Assembly: GCA_038246545.1 (NCBI GenBank)
Contig: JBBRVW010000022.1
Span: forward strand, 1 to 64,000
Reading direction: 5' to 3'
DNA: 64,000 bases
From: JBBRVW01 sp038246545
GTDB lineage: Bacteria; Actinomycetota; Actinomycetes; JACCUZ01
Part shown: piece after piece, positions 1-8,800 of the stretch
Numbering within the stretch: the first letter of the stretch is position 1
Layout: each line of letters opens with the position of its first letter
Notes under the pieces: model-generated
Database searches by the model: none
What the model was told of the DNA's origin: nothing
The model's input: the letters and a program-made list of their open reading frames with translations, nothing else
Position numbers and translations under genes: made by a program

Positions 1-27
1 GGTCTATGAGAGAGTCGCATCTACGAG

Positions 28-249
28 ATGCCCTTCGTGAGCAGTCAGATTCGGTCCTTCGCAAGCCCGATTCTGTTGCCACGCAAGGGCATCTTCGTGT
101 TCCGACCCGCTGACAACCCCAAGATCATCGGTGGATCAGGGGTAAGAGACTGTCTGCGCCATGTGCGGAAGTCCGCCTGGGACCTCCTGCTGGTGGCTTG
201 GCGCTCCACCGGGACGGTGCGCGCGATCGGCGCCGGGTGGCGGTGCTGA
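28..249 (+). other. short open reading frame of unknown status at window start
   Basis: A 73-codon frame starts at ATG and reads through a stretch with mixed third-position bases, unlike the strongly GC3-biased gene that follows. I recognise no family in it. It may be the tail or a remnant of a gene lying upstream of the window, because the same frame has a stop only a few codons before the ATG. Treat it as unproven. Confidence 0.2.
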
Positions 250-308
250 CCGACGTTGGTCTGAGACGTACCGTGACGGGCGGCGCGAGGCGATCTACGG
301 AGAAGTGG

Positions 309-1610
309 ATGACAGAGACCGGGTTCTGGGCGGAGGTCGACCGCTACCTCGTGCGCTACGGCGGGGTTTTCGTGCCGGCCGTCATCGAACGCGCGCAGGG
401 GTCCTTCGTTTACGACGCGGACGGCCGGGCGATCTTGGACTTCACCTCAGGTCAGATGAGCGCGGTCCTCGGCCACAGTCACCCCGACATCGTCGAGACG
501 GTACAGCGGTCGGTGGCCACCCTGGCGCACCTGTTCAGCGGGATGCTGAGCCAGCCAGTGGTGGACCTCGCCCGGGCTTTGGCCGGGGTCACCCCCGAAC
601 CGCTGGCGAAGTCCCTGCTGCTGACAACCGGCGCGGAGGCCAACGAGGCGGCCCTGAAGATGGCCAAGCTGTACACCGGGGGGTACGAGGTCATCAGCTT
701 CAGCCAGTCCTGGCACGGCATGACCTCGGGGGCGGCCGCGGCGACCTACAGCGCCGGGCGGCGTGGCTACGGCCCGCCGACACCAGGAAACTTCGCCATC
801 CCGGCGCCGAACGCGTACCGGACCCGGTTCATCAGCGACGGCGAGCATGACTGGCGGGGGGAGCTCGACTACGCCTTCGACCTCGTCGACCGCCAGTCCA
901 GCGGCTCGCTGGCCGCCTGCCTGGTCGAGCCGATCCTCAGCTCGGGCGGCCTGATCGACCTGCCGGTCGGCTACCTGCGGGCGCTGAAGGTCAAGTGCGT
1001 CGAGCGCGGGATGCTGCTGGTCGTCGACGAGGCGCAGACCGGCCTGGGACGCACCGGGGCCATGTTCGCCTTCGAACGCGACGGCGTCGTTCCCGACATC
1101 CTCACCCTGTCCAAGACCCTCGGCGCGGGGCTGCCGCTCGCCGCGGTGGTGACCACGGCGGAGATCGAGGCGCGCTGCCACGAGCGCGGCTACCTGTTCT
1201 TCACCACACACGTGTCCGACCCGCTGCCCGCGGCGGTCGGCTGCACCGTGCTGAACGTCATCGACCGGGACCGCCTGGTCGCCGCGGCCGCCAGCCGGGG
1301 GCGACGGCTGCGAACCGGACTGGTCGAGTTGCAAGCTCGCCACGAGTGCATCGGCGACGTCCGGGGCCGCGGCCTGATGCAGGGCATCGAGCTGGTCACC
1401 GACCGGGCCAGCAAGGCGCCGGCCGAGGACCTGGGCCGGCGGGTCACCAGCGAGTGCCTCGCCCTTGGGCTGCACATGAACATCGTCCAGCTGCCCGGCA
1501 TGGGCGGCGTGTTCCGGATGGCCCCGCCGCTGACCGTGTCCGACGATGAGATCGACCTCGGCCTCGAGATCCTCGACAAAGCCCTGGCCGGGGCTACGGC
1601 CGCCGGCTGA
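309..1610 (+). CDS. dgdA: 2,2-dialkylglycine decarboxylase (class III PLP aminotransferase fold)
   Basis: A PLP enzyme that decarboxylates 2,2-dialkylglycines such as 2-aminoisobutyrate and transfers the amino group to pyruvate; cytoplasmic. The class III aminotransferase signature is visible: the DEAQTGLGRTG stretch holds the PLP-contacting Asp, and SKTLGAGLP carries the Schiff-base lysine. The C-terminal GDVRGRGL and NIVQLPGMGGVFR stretches are characteristic of DGD rather than ornithine or GABA aminotransferases. I chose the ATG at 309, preceded by GGAGAAG, because it gives 433 residues, the length I recall for the Burkholderia enzyme; an upstream in-frame start adds 37 low-complexity residues. 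No lysR-type dgdR regulator is visible beside it. Confidence 0.9.
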   Translation: MTETGFWAEVDRYLVRYGGVFVPAVIERAQGSFVYDADGRAILDFTSGQMSAVLGHSHPDIVETVQRSVATLAHLFSGMLSQPVVDLARALAGVTPEPLAKSLLLTTGAEANEAALKMAKLYTGGYEVISFSQSWHGMTSGAAAATYSAGRRGYGPPTPGNFAIPAPNAYRTRFISDGEHDWRGELDYAFDLVDRQSSGSLAACLVEPILSSGGLIDLPVGYLRALKVKCVERGMLLVVDEAQTGLGRTGAMFAFERDGVVPDILTLSKTLGAGLPLAAVVTTAEIEARCHERGYLFFTTHVSDPLPAAVGCTVLNVIDRDRLVAAAASRGRRLRTGLVELQARHECIGDVRGRGLMQGIELVTDRASKAPAEDLGRRVTSECLALGLHMNIVQLPGMGGVFRMAPPLTVSDDEIDLGLEILDKALAGATAAG

Positions 1611-1888
1611 GCGCTGACATCAAATCGACCACAGTCGCGGCAGACACCGCCGCCATCAGCCCGCCCTCGTTGGCCGCGACGCGCGGCATGTGAGTGCGTT
1701 CGCCTTACCGAACCGTTGCGGACCGGCTCGGCTCCTCGCGTCAATCGCGGATATGACGCAGGCGCGGGCGTCGCCGTGCCTCACGGTTCCGGCTCGCGGC
1801 CAGGCAAGCTCTGATGGGTCTCACACGGGGGTCCTGTGGCGTGCGTCAAGGCGCTTCTCCGGGTGGCGCCGGACGTTGGCGCGCTCTG

Positions 1889-2115
1889 CTAGTTGAGGGC
1901 CACTGGAGCCGTGTCCGCGATGCGCGACTGTGGGCTGCCCTCGAGGGCGGGCGAGTTAGCCGGGTTCGACCACACACCTGAGTCTCGAGGAACTGCTGGA
2001 AGAGTTGCGCCGCTTCGACAGTGGCGAACTCGAGATCAATGAGCACGTAGTGCGGATCGTCGATCGGTTGCATGATCCGCTCACCCCGTACGCCCGGCCG
2101 TTCACGCTGCGCGGA
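1889..2115 (-). pseudogene. remnant of a small conserved actinobacterial protein, 2-bp frameshift
   Basis: On the minus strand one frame reads QPIDDPHYVLIDLEFATVE and then ends in nonsense. Shifting frame at the CACACAC run near 1970-1977 continues it as VWSNPANSPALEGSPQSRI and a TAG stop. The two halves together match a small actinobacterial family I remember (DDPHYVxIDLxF ... VWSNPANAPALxGxPxxRI), consistent with a 2-bp TG duplication. The N-terminal half of the expected ~100-residue protein is not readable. Function of the family is unknown to me. A plus-strand frame covers the same bases but I prefer this reading because of the restored family pattern. Confidence 0.5.
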
Positions 2116-2289
2116 CCGCTCGAGACCACGGTGGCTGAGCGCTACGACATGCTGCTCTATCCGCGGCGACGCGGCACGTCGATCGTCACGTTCGAGTACC
2201 TGCACTGGATCTCCGGCCGGGTGCTCGGCGTGGCGCACACGACCATCACCGGTCGGTAGCCCGGGCGGGTTCTCGTGTAGAACTCCAGA

Positions 2290-3510
2290 GTGACCCGCCG
2301 CCGACCCCGATGGTCCGAGCTGAGGCCGTTACTGGTCCCACCGGCGTTCTCGGTCGACCCGACGACGCACCGCTTGGGGCGAGCAGCCTCCATCGCGGAC
2401 CTGCGCCGGCTGGCTCGACGGCGGGCACCTCGCGCAGTCTTCGACTATACCGACGGGGCGGCCGGAGACGAGATCAGCCTCCGCCGGTCACGTTCGGCGT
2501 TTGACCGCGTCGAGTTCCGGCCACGGGTGCTGCAGGACGTGTCCCACTTGGACACGACCACCATGATCATGGGCAGCGCGGCACGGCTGCCGCTGGTGTT
2601 CGGCCCGACGGGGTTCACCCGTCTGATGCACACGGACGGTGAGCCGGCCGTGGCCCGGGTAGCCGCGCGCGCGGGTATCCCGTACGCGCTGTCCACGATG
2701 GGTACGACCTCTATCGAGGGCCTGGCCGCCGAGGCGCCGGACGCCCGCCGCTGGTTCCAGCTCTACCTCTGGCGCGATCGAGGTGCGAGCAAGGACTTTG
2801 TCGCTCGCGCCCTGGCGGCCGGTTATGAGGCTCTCGTGCTCACCGTCGACACACCGGTGGCGGGCCGGCGTCTGCGCGACGTGCGCAACGGCCTGACCCT
2901 GCCACCGTCCCTCTCGGTCAAGACAGCGGCCGAGGCTGCTCTGCATCCACGCTGGTGGTTCGACCTGTTCACGACCGAGCCCTTGGAGTTCGCGTCACTC
3001 AACCGGTTCGACGGAACGGTTGCCGAGCTGGTCGCCACGATGTTCGACCCGGCCGCCACAGTGGCGGACGTGGAGTGGCTGCGGCAGATCTGGCCTGGTC
3101 CGCTCGTCGTCAAGGGAGTGACCACGGTCGCGGATGCGCGGGTGGTCGTCGATGCCGGGGCCGACGCCGTCGTGGTGTCCAACCATGGCGGGCGCCAGCT
3201 CGACCGGGCACCGACCCCGCTGGAGCAGCTGCCGGCGGTGGTCGAAGCGGTCGGAGACCGCGCAGAGGTGTACATCGACGGCGGGATCCTCTCCGGCGCG
3301 GACGTCGTCGCCGCCGTGGCACTGGGCGCACGGGCTGCCCTGGTCGGGAGGGCCTACCTGTACGGACTGATGGCCGGTGGCGAGCGAGGCGTGGACAGGG
3401 CCGCCGAGATCCTGGCCGCGGAATGTGCCGTCACCATGGCGCTCCTCGGTGTCTCGACGGTCGAGGAGCTGCGTCCGGACCACGTTCGCCTGCGCCCGGG
3501 TGTGGGCTAG
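2290..3510 (+). CDS. FMN-dependent alpha-hydroxy-acid dehydrogenase/oxidase (L-lactate dehydrogenase family)
   Basis: A 406-residue TIM-barrel flavoenzyme that oxidises a 2-hydroxy acid to the 2-oxo acid with FMN. The N-terminal FDYTDGAAGDE segment and the SNHGGRQLD active-site motif (catalytic His and substrate-binding Arg) are intact. The IDGGILSG and ALVGRAYLYGL stretches fit the phosphate-binding end of the barrel. The length fits LldD/mycofactocin-linked MftD proteins, but no mycofactocin genes are in view and the substrate cannot be told from sequence. It starts at GTG and lies 9 bases before the next gene, so the two are probably co-transcribed with the SDR downstream. Confidence 0.85.
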   Translation: MTRRRPRWSELRPLLVPPAFSVDPTTHRLGRAASIADLRRLARRRAPRAVFDYTDGAAGDEISLRRSRSAFDRVEFRPRVLQDVSHLDTTTMIMGSAARLPLVFGPTGFTRLMHTDGEPAVARVAARAGIPYALSTMGTTSIEGLAAEAPDARRWFQLYLWRDRGASKDFVARALAAGYEALVLTVDTPVAGRRLRDVRNGLTLPPSLSVKTAAEAALHPRWWFDLFTTEPLEFASLNRFDGTVAELVATMFDPAATVADVEWLRQIWPGPLVVKGVTTVADARVVVDAGADAVVVSNHGGRQLDRAPTPLEQLPAVVEAVGDRAEVYIDGGILSGADVVAAVALGARAALVGRAYLYGLMAGGERGVDRAAEILAAECAVTMALLGVSTVEELRPDHVRLRPGVG

Positions 3511-3519
3511 GTTTCCAGC

Positions 3520-4527
3520 ATGGACGTGGTCGAATACACGCCGACTCGCGAGCAGTACGCGTACACCTTCGGTGGTGCCAAGCCCGCCATGAGGATCCAG
3601 CCTGGAACGGCGCTGCGGCTCTGGTCCGACGACGCGTTCGGCGGCGCACTGCGCAGCGTCGGCGACCTGTCCGCGGAGAAGGTCGACCTGCGTTTCGTCA
3701 ATCCGCAGACCGGGCCCTTCTACGTCGAGGGCGCCGAGCCGGGCGACACGCTCGCCTTGCATTTCGTCGCGTTGGAGCCGGCGCGTGATTGGGGTGCGTC
3801 GGCGGCCATCCCGTTCTTCGGCGGCATGACCGGCACGGACCGGACGGTGACACTGCAGGACGCGCTGCCGGACACCACGTGGATCTACGACCTCGACCGG
3901 GCCCGCAACACGGTGGCCTTCGCAGCGCACCATAGCGACCACCGAATCGAGCTGCCGGTCGAGCCGATGCTTGGCACCGTCGGAGTTGCACCGGCAGGTA
4001 ACGAGGCCCGCTCCTCTCTGGTGCCGGACCGTTTCGGGGGAAACATGGACACCCCCCAGATGCGCGCCGGGGCAACGGTCTTCCTCGGCGTCAACGTCGA
4101 GGGTGCGATGTTCTCCATCGGTGATGGGCACTACCGACAGGGTGAGGGCGAGGCCTGCGGCACGGCTGTCGAGGGTGCGATGACGACAACTCTCATCGTC
4201 GAGCTCATCAAGGGTGGCGCGCCGGCTTGGCCGAGGATCGAGGACGACACGCACTGGATGGCGATCGGTTCGAGTCGTCCGCTCGAGGACGCGTGGCGCA
4301 TCGGCAACGCCGAGATGGTGCATTGGGTGGGCGAGCTCTACGGGCTCCACCCGATGGACGCCTACCAGCTCATGTCCCAGATCGCCCAGGTTCCCGTCGC
4401 GAATGTGGTCGACGCCAACTACAGCGTCGTGGTCAAGGCCGCCAAGGCGCTGCTCCCTGCCTCGGACGCGTTCGGCGGCATCCACGCCGACCTTCGCGAC
4501 CGCGCGCGAACCATTGGCTCCACCTGA
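3520..4527 (+). CDS. acetamidase/formamidase family amidohydrolase
   Basis: A 335-residue member of the FmdA/AmdA family, which hydrolyses short aliphatic amides to the acid and ammonia. Family hallmarks are the early VNPQTGPFYVEGAEPGD block, the FGGNMD segment followed by GATVFLGVNVEGAMFSIGD, and the central GEGEACGTAVE stretch. It sits between an alpha-hydroxy-acid dehydrogenase and a short-chain dehydrogenase on the same strand, so the three may act on one small carbon/nitrogen compound; that is inference. No transporter or regulator is visible in the group. Confidence 0.88.
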   Translation: MDVVEYTPTREQYAYTFGGAKPAMRIQPGTALRLWSDDAFGGALRSVGDLSAEKVDLRFVNPQTGPFYVEGAEPGDTLALHFVALEPARDWGASAAIPFFGGMTGTDRTVTLQDALPDTTWIYDLDRARNTVAFAAHHSDHRIELPVEPMLGTVGVAPAGNEARSSLVPDRFGGNMDTPQMRAGATVFLGVNVEGAMFSIGDGHYRQGEGEACGTAVEGAMTTTLIVELIKGGAPAWPRIEDDTHWMAIGSSRPLEDAWRIGNAEMVHWVGELYGLHPMDAYQLMSQIAQVPVANVVDANYSVVVKAAKALLPASDAFGGIHADLRDRARTIGST

Positions 4528-4587
4528 CTGCACTGCCTGCCCTGGCCACGTGGGACCCTGCCCCTCCTCCGAAAGGCGACCGACCTC

Positions 4588-5346
4588 ATGGACCTTCAGC
4601 TCACTGGCACTCGCGCCCTTGTCACCGGCGGCACCCGAGGCATCGGGCGCGCGATCGTGTCGGGCTTCCTCGCCGAGGGCGCAGCGGTCAGTTTTTGTGC
4701 ACGAGACCAGGACGAGGTCACGTCCGCCGAGACCGCGTTGCATGAGCGCGGGGTCGTGCACGGCTCCGTTGTCGACGTGGGCGACGGAGAGGCGCTCGCT
4801 TCCTGGGTTGAGCGCAGCGCCGAGACCCTCGGCGGCGTTGACGTCGTGGTCGCCAACGTCAGCGCGCTGGCAATCCCGGACACTGAGGAGAACTGGCTGG
4901 CCAGCCTCAACGTCGACGTGATGCACACGGTGCGGCTGGTTCGGGCCGCGATGCCATATCTCGAGGCAAGTTCCGCGGGGTCGGTCATCGCCATCTCCAG
5001 CGTCTCCGGGCGAGAGTCCGACTTCGCCTCAGGTCCGTACGGCACGGCCAAGACGGCCATCGTCGGATACATCCACGGCCTCGCGATGCAACTGGCCGAC
5101 AAGGGAATCCGCGCCAATACGGTGTGCCCGGGCAACACCTACTTCGACGGCGGGGTCTGGGCCGGCATCGAGACGGGCAACCCCGAGCTGTTCGCGACCG
5201 CAGTCGGCCTCAACCCCACCGGTCAGATGGGCACGCCGGAGCAGGTCGCCGACCCCGTGTTGTTCCTGGCCAGTCCGCGCGCCAGCAGGATCAGCGGGAC
5301 CAACCTCGTCGTCGACGGCGCACTGACCCGAGGCATCCAGCTCTGA
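4588..5346 (+). CDS. SDR family NAD(P)-dependent oxidoreductase
   Basis: A classical short-chain dehydrogenase of 252 residues. The Rossmann motif TGGTRGIGRA lies near residue 15, NVSALA takes the place of the usual NNAG, and the catalytic Ser-Tyr-Lys set appears as ISSVSG followed by YGTAKTA. The C-terminal SRISGTNLVVDGA ending is typical of the FabG-like subgroup. Substrate unknown. It lies 60 bases after the amidohydrolase on the same strand and ends the catabolic cluster; the DNA downstream is degenerate. Confidence 0.88.
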   Translation: MDLQLTGTRALVTGGTRGIGRAIVSGFLAEGAAVSFCARDQDEVTSAETALHERGVVHGSVVDVGDGEALASWVERSAETLGGVDVVVANVSALAIPDTEENWLASLNVDVMHTVRLVRAAMPYLEASSAGSVIAISSVSGRESDFASGPYGTAKTAIVGYIHGLAMQLADKGIRANTVCPGNTYFDGGVWAGIETGNPELFATAVGLNPTGQMGTPEQVADPVLFLASPRASRISGTNLVVDGALTRGIQL

Positions 5347-5359
5347 CCGATCCTGCGGG

Positions 5360-5590
5360 TCACTTCACCAGGGGCTGACCCAGCGGCAGCGCCTTGCCGC
5401 CGGTCGAGGTCGACATCGCGTCGAGGAAGAGGTAATCGCCGAGGGCCGCGAAGGTCAGCACGACGTAACCGCCGGCCTTGGTCAGCGACTCACTGGCCTG
5501 CGACGTACCGAGCAACACTAGTAGGAGCGCCAAGGCAATCGGGCCTAACAGCACCGGAAACGCGAGCGGCAGCCGCAGGGAGGACACCGT
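5360..5590 (-). pseudogene. C-terminal fragment of an acetate uptake transporter (GPR1/FUN34/YaaH family)
   Basis: The last ~70 codons of a minus-strand frame encode a hydrophobic segment (PVLLGPIALALLLVLLG), then SLTKAGGY, a second hydrophobic segment and GGKALPLGQPLV. This matches the last two helices and the LPxG tail of YaaH-type acetate transporters, which normally have six helices and about 200 residues. Upstream the frame continues without recognisable sequence or hydrophobic helices, so at least the first four helices are lost. Identification is by pattern memory only. Confidence 0.45.
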
Positions 5591-5794
5591 GTGAGCATGA
5601 TGCCGAAACGTCCGCTGGCAGGCGCTCGTCCATCCGGCCACGCCGAAGGCTTGGGCAGACCGGCATCTCCAGTGGGCAGAGTCGCGGTGATCGGCTTCCC
5701 GGACGGGATAGAGGCATGACCGGGAGATCTGCAAACCGTGGACAGTTCGATCCCGGACCTAGGTGGCCTGCCTCGTGGCGGAAGTCAGCCCCAC

Positions 5795-6126
5795 TCAGGA
5801 CGAGTCAGGGTGGTCTCGGTAGCGGTAGGCGAGGATGCGGGTGCAGGGGAACCCGTAGTTCTCATGTGGATGATCGAGTTGCCGGTTCATCTCCGCGATG
5901 CGCTCGTTTTGCACGACTTCCGACTGAATGATCATTTGCCGCGCCTCGTGGTCAAGCGAGAGGTTCGCCGGGGAGAACCTCGTGACGTGGCAGCTATGCG
6001 TCTCCGACGTGATGTGCGCCGTGGCCTCGGTGTCGTAGTGGGGGTTGCCGCCTGCATGATTTGCCGATCCTCCAGGTGCCGAGCGTGTACAAACAAGAGC
6101 AGAGCGTCGAGCGATTCGTTAGTCAT
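5795..6126 (-). pseudogene. frameshifted DUF6221-like small protein gene
   Basis: The gene would start at the ATG at 6126 and read MTNESLDALLLFVHARHLED, then the sense continues one frame over from about 6055 as DTEATAHITSETHS, SLDHEARQMI and VVQNERIAEMNRQLD, ending CTRILAYRYRDHPDSS before TGA. The combined ~110 residues resemble DUF6221 proteins of streptomycetes (N-terminal LxxFLxARxxED, a middle HIxxHDPxxVLxEVxxKR, and a LALPYxDHP end). One indel near 6050-6065 splits it. Base composition is lower in G+C than the neighbours, suggesting acquired DNA. Confidence 0.45.
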
Positions 6127-6422
6127 CACCACCCGGCTTCCCACACGCTGCGCCGCGCGTCGGCAGGCGTCACGCGCTTGCTGCGGCCCACCGGCCTGGC
6201 CGTCATCGCGCCGCTCCGGCTCTGGACGCCCCGGCGCTTGTCCTTCCACGTCGTGGTGACCGATCCGAGTGCAACATGCTCCGCACGGGCAGGGCTCACG
6301 CCGCCAACACCGTGATGGGCGCTCGACTGTGCGGGCCCGGTCAACCAGGCAGCCATCGGGCTCTCGCCTTGGTGAACATGCTCCGGCGACGCTGCTCCAC
6401 CGGGCGGGGCGATGAGCCGCAG

Positions 6423-6647
6423 CTACTTTGAGGGCTGAGGGACGCTGCACTTGATCTTCGGGTTGACCCCGACGTAGTTCAACGGCCCAGCAACGACGGT
6501 CAACACGATCCTGCCCGTCTTGGCGCAGTTGGTATCCGAGCCCGAGAAGTAGTCCCGCTGAGCTGCCGCCACGACCCCGATCAGCAGCCAGATCACCAAC
6601 AGAACGGAGCCGATCTTCACGGACAACCTCCCGGGCCAGATACGCAT
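6423..6647 (-). CDS. small membrane protein of unknown function
   Basis: A 74-residue protein with one N-terminal hydrophobic segment (SVLLVIWLLIGVVAAAQ) followed by DYFSGSDTNCAKTG and a second mildly hydrophobic stretch IVLTVVAGPLNYVGVNP. This arrangement recurs in small actinobacterial proteins of unknown function. The two cysteines lie outside the helix, so a disulfide on the outer face is possible. A GTG nine codons in is an alternative start. It stands alone between degraded genes. Confidence 0.6.
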   Translation of the reverse strand: MRIWPGRLSVKIGSVLLVIWLLIGVVAAAQRDYFSGSDTNCAKTGRIVLTVVAGPLNYVGVNPKIKCSVPQPSK

Positions 6648-6730
6648 GCAACCCTAGGCCTACCCACCGGTGTCTTGGCCACGCCCATGCCCGGCGGCGG
6701 GTGCTTCACCAGCGGCTGGTGCTGCGTTGG

Positions 6731-7010
6731 CAGTATCGTGCTTCGGTGGGGCTAGGCGTACCGCCGCCGGTTCGCGTCCGCCTGCGCCGCCTTGCACGGC
6801 TCGCACCGGCACCCCGTGGTTCACGTCGTTGCTCTTGGTGCCATGGCTCAGGGTCGGGTCGTCCTCCGGTCTGCCCGCGCCTCGCCGGGCGCGGAGGTCA
6901 CGCTGGCGGGTGTTCCAGGCATCGACTCAGAGGTCGCAGCGGCAGCCGTGGTCGTCATAGGCGCGGCGGGTGCCGTGGTTCACCGGGCCTTCCAGCGGGC
7001 CTCGCCTGGA
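6731..7010 (-). pseudogene. degraded two-repeat Cys-motif protein (HGT...HGCRCxxC)
   Basis: Reading the minus strand gives NHGTRRAYDDHGCRCDL followed by TGA where the fourth motif residue should be Cys, then WNTRQRDLRARRG, SHGTKSNDVNHG, and, after one extra G in a GGGG run, GCRCEPCKAAQADANRRRYA and a stop. The same HGT-x(5-6)-HGCRCxxC-x-A unit is thus present twice. One nonsense change and one frameshift break it. Short proteins with this motif occur in phages and mobile islands; their function is unknown to me. Confidence 0.45.
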
Positions 7011-7148
7011 ATGTACGTCACTCTGCGACGGTAGCGGCCAGCTCTGCGACAACCGTCGTGGTTGAGTCTGCAGATTCGAACGCTCGCCCAGGGCCGCGCG
7101 GAAGTTCTAAGGACTGGAGGGCGTGAGATCCAACGTCCCGCCCCGTCG

Positions 7149-7913
7149 TCAGGGCAAGTCGCTGGTGTCTACCGCCGCCCATGCTTTGCGCACGACGTCG
7201 AGCGCCGCGGCCGCTCCAACGGCGATTCGGGTCTGTCCACCGAGCTGGGTCGTCCAGTCTGCGGCGGCGGGCGGGTCGCGGAACATCCACGGACGTGGCG
7301 GGTGCCCGGTGGGGCCGAGCCGGGCGAACAGCTCCGCCGCGTCGGCATCGAGCGCGCCCAGCGCGGACAGTCCCCACAAGTCGTACAGGTCGCGGGGGGC
7401 GTGCCGGTCGTGCCAGGCGGCGGTCTTCGACGCGGCGAACGCTGGCCGGACTGGCACCGCGAGGTTCGCGGGTGGCGCGTCGCTGTAGCGCTGGTGAAGC
7501 GGGCGGCGCTCGGTCGGCCAGGACGGCTGGCCGGTGGGGCCGAGCAGCTGGACCCGCACGGTCAGCCCGTCGTGGGTGCGTAGCACCGCCGGGACCGTGT
7601 CCTTCACCGCGGAGAGCGGAGGGTCCCAGGTCAGCCGGCCGTACTCGCGGAGCATCCCGGTCGCGAGCGCCGCCTGCACGTCATCGACGATCTCTGCGCG
7701 TTGCGTCACTGCCAACAGGTCCAGATCCTCGCTGAGCCGCCCGTCCGGCAGGTGGGTGCGTGCCAGCGCGGTCCCACCGAAGAACACAACTGTGTCCGAC
7801 AGTCGCTGGGCGAGCACTGCGAGCAGTTGGGAAAGCAGGTGGTCGCGGCGCACCTGCTCGTCGGTGACGCCAAACTGTTCCGCGACTGCCGCGGCCTCGG
7901 CCGGGTCGAGCAC
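7149..7913 (-). CDS. AbiEii-type nucleotidyltransferase toxin (type IV TA)
   Basis: A 254-residue nucleotidyltransferase of the AbiEii/AbiGii (DUF1814) family, the toxin half of AbiE abortive-infection systems. The polymerase-beta-like core is clear: FFGGTALARTHL followed by RLSEDLDLL, holding the GG-T and the metal-binding D-x-D equivalent. A later KTAAWHDRHAPRDLYDL block matches the conserved K...RD..DL motif of the family. The GTG start is 3 bases after the stop of the upstream AbiEi-like gene, so the two form one operon with antitoxin first, as in known AbiE loci. It borders the Wadjet operon, forming a defence island. Confidence 0.87.
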   Translation of the reverse strand: MLDPAEAAAVAEQFGVTDEQVRRDHLLSQLLAVLAQRLSDTVVFFGGTALARTHLPDGRLSEDLDLLAVTQRAEIVDDVQAALATGMLREYGRLTWDPPLSAVKDTVPAVLRTHDGLTVRVQLLGPTGQPSWPTERRPLHQRYSDAPPANLAVPVRPAFAASKTAAWHDRHAPRDLYDLWGLSALGALDADAAELFARLGPTGHPPRPWMFRDPPAAADWTTQLGGQTRIAVGAAAALDVVRKAWAAVDTSDLP

Positions 7914-7916
7914 CCG

Positions 7917-8567
7917 CTACTCGCCCACCCAGCTGCGTGCACGTCGCAGCGCGGTGCGCAGCCGCCGTTCGGCCGCGATGTGCTCGAGCTGGTGGGGGTC
8001 GGCGCGGGGCCACAGCGCGCGGACCGCGTCCTGCGCCTCGTTGGTCACGCCGCCGAGGTCGGGTCGGTGCGCGAGGTCGAGCAGCGTCTGCTCGACGGTC
8101 GTGGCGAGAGCCGCGCCCAGGTCGGTGCTGACCCGCTCGGCGTCGAGACGGCCGGTGTCCCGGCGGACGAACAGCACGGTGGCGTCCCGGTCGGCCAACT
8201 TCAGGTTCGGCCTGTTCCGGTCGATCGCGACGACAGCGACCCCGAGCGCGCGGGGGATGGCGCCGTGCAGCCGGGCAGCGCTGAGGCCCATCAGGATCGC
8301 TCCCTGCGCGCCGTAGTCCGCGGCGGCGATGCCGTAGGCGGCCGCCTCCAGGCTTGGCCGCCAGGTTCGGTCGTGCGAGTGCGCCGGGACCGTCGCGTAG
8401 TAGCCGGTCGAGAGCTTGTGGAGCACACCGCGCTCAGTGAGGCGCTGGAACTCCTGCCGGGGGCGGGCGTAGACGACCTGGGCGTCGGACGGGCGGAGAA
8501 CCCCGAAAGGCGTGCGCGCCAGGAGCGCGGGCAGCCCGCTCGCCCGTTCGGTGCGTGTTGTCGCCAT
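7917..8567 (-). CDS. AbiEi-type antitoxin/transcriptional regulator
   Basis: A 216-residue protein with an N-terminal winged-helix part (FGVLRPSDAQVV, then QRLTERGVLHKLSTGYYA) followed by the AbiEi C-terminal domain (ILMGLSAARLHGAIPRAL, AVVAIDRNRPNLK). In AbiE systems this protein neutralises the nucleotidyltransferase without stable complex formation and represses the operon. I chose the ATG at 8567 because GGAGGCGAG lies seven bases before it; the same frame stays open 55 codons upstream but encodes no domain. It diverges from the Wadjet operon, and the 230-bp gap between them must hold both promoters. Confidence 0.85.
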   Translation of the reverse strand: MATTRTERASGLPALLARTPFGVLRPSDAQVVYARPRQEFQRLTERGVLHKLSTGYYATVPAHSHDRTWRPSLEAAAYGIAAADYGAQGAILMGLSAARLHGAIPRALGVAVVAIDRNRPNLKLADRDATVLFVRRDTGRLDAERVSTDLGAALATTVEQTLLDLAHRPDLGGVTNEAQDAVRALWPRADPHQLEHIAAERRLRTALRRARSWVGE

Positions 8568-8800
8568 CTGGCTCGCCTCCGGTTCATTACGACGAGAGTA
8601 GGTTACAAACAGACGTTCGTCATCCTTCTCATCGTCATCCCCTCTACCTGCTGCACGCGCCTCCGCCCGCCTGTCCAACTCCCTTCTCGCGACGACGTGG
8701 AGGGGGTGCCGTTCCACATGATGCTCAACCATGAGGCGAGCGAAGTTCAGGCGGGAGACTTCATGAGCGACTCGTCGATCTCCGGCGGCGACGCCCGGCT
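8568..8800. other. divergent promoter region between AbiE and Wadjet operons
   Basis: No gene is supported here. The stretch near 8590-8630 is less GC-rich than its surroundings and is the likely place for the outward promoters, but I see no clean -35/-10 pair. A 19-codon frame at 8763-8822 runs into the start of the Wadjet operon in another frame and could be a leader peptide; I would not annotate it as a gene. Confidence 0.3.

Noticed and set aside
2005..2259. 84-codon plus-strand frame
   Set aside because: It overlaps a minus-strand remnant that matches a remembered protein family on both sides of a frameshift; the plus frame matches nothing I know.
2995..4926. 643-codon minus-strand frame opposite the dehydrogenase and amidase genes
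   Set aside because: Composition is shadow-like and crosses three real genes.
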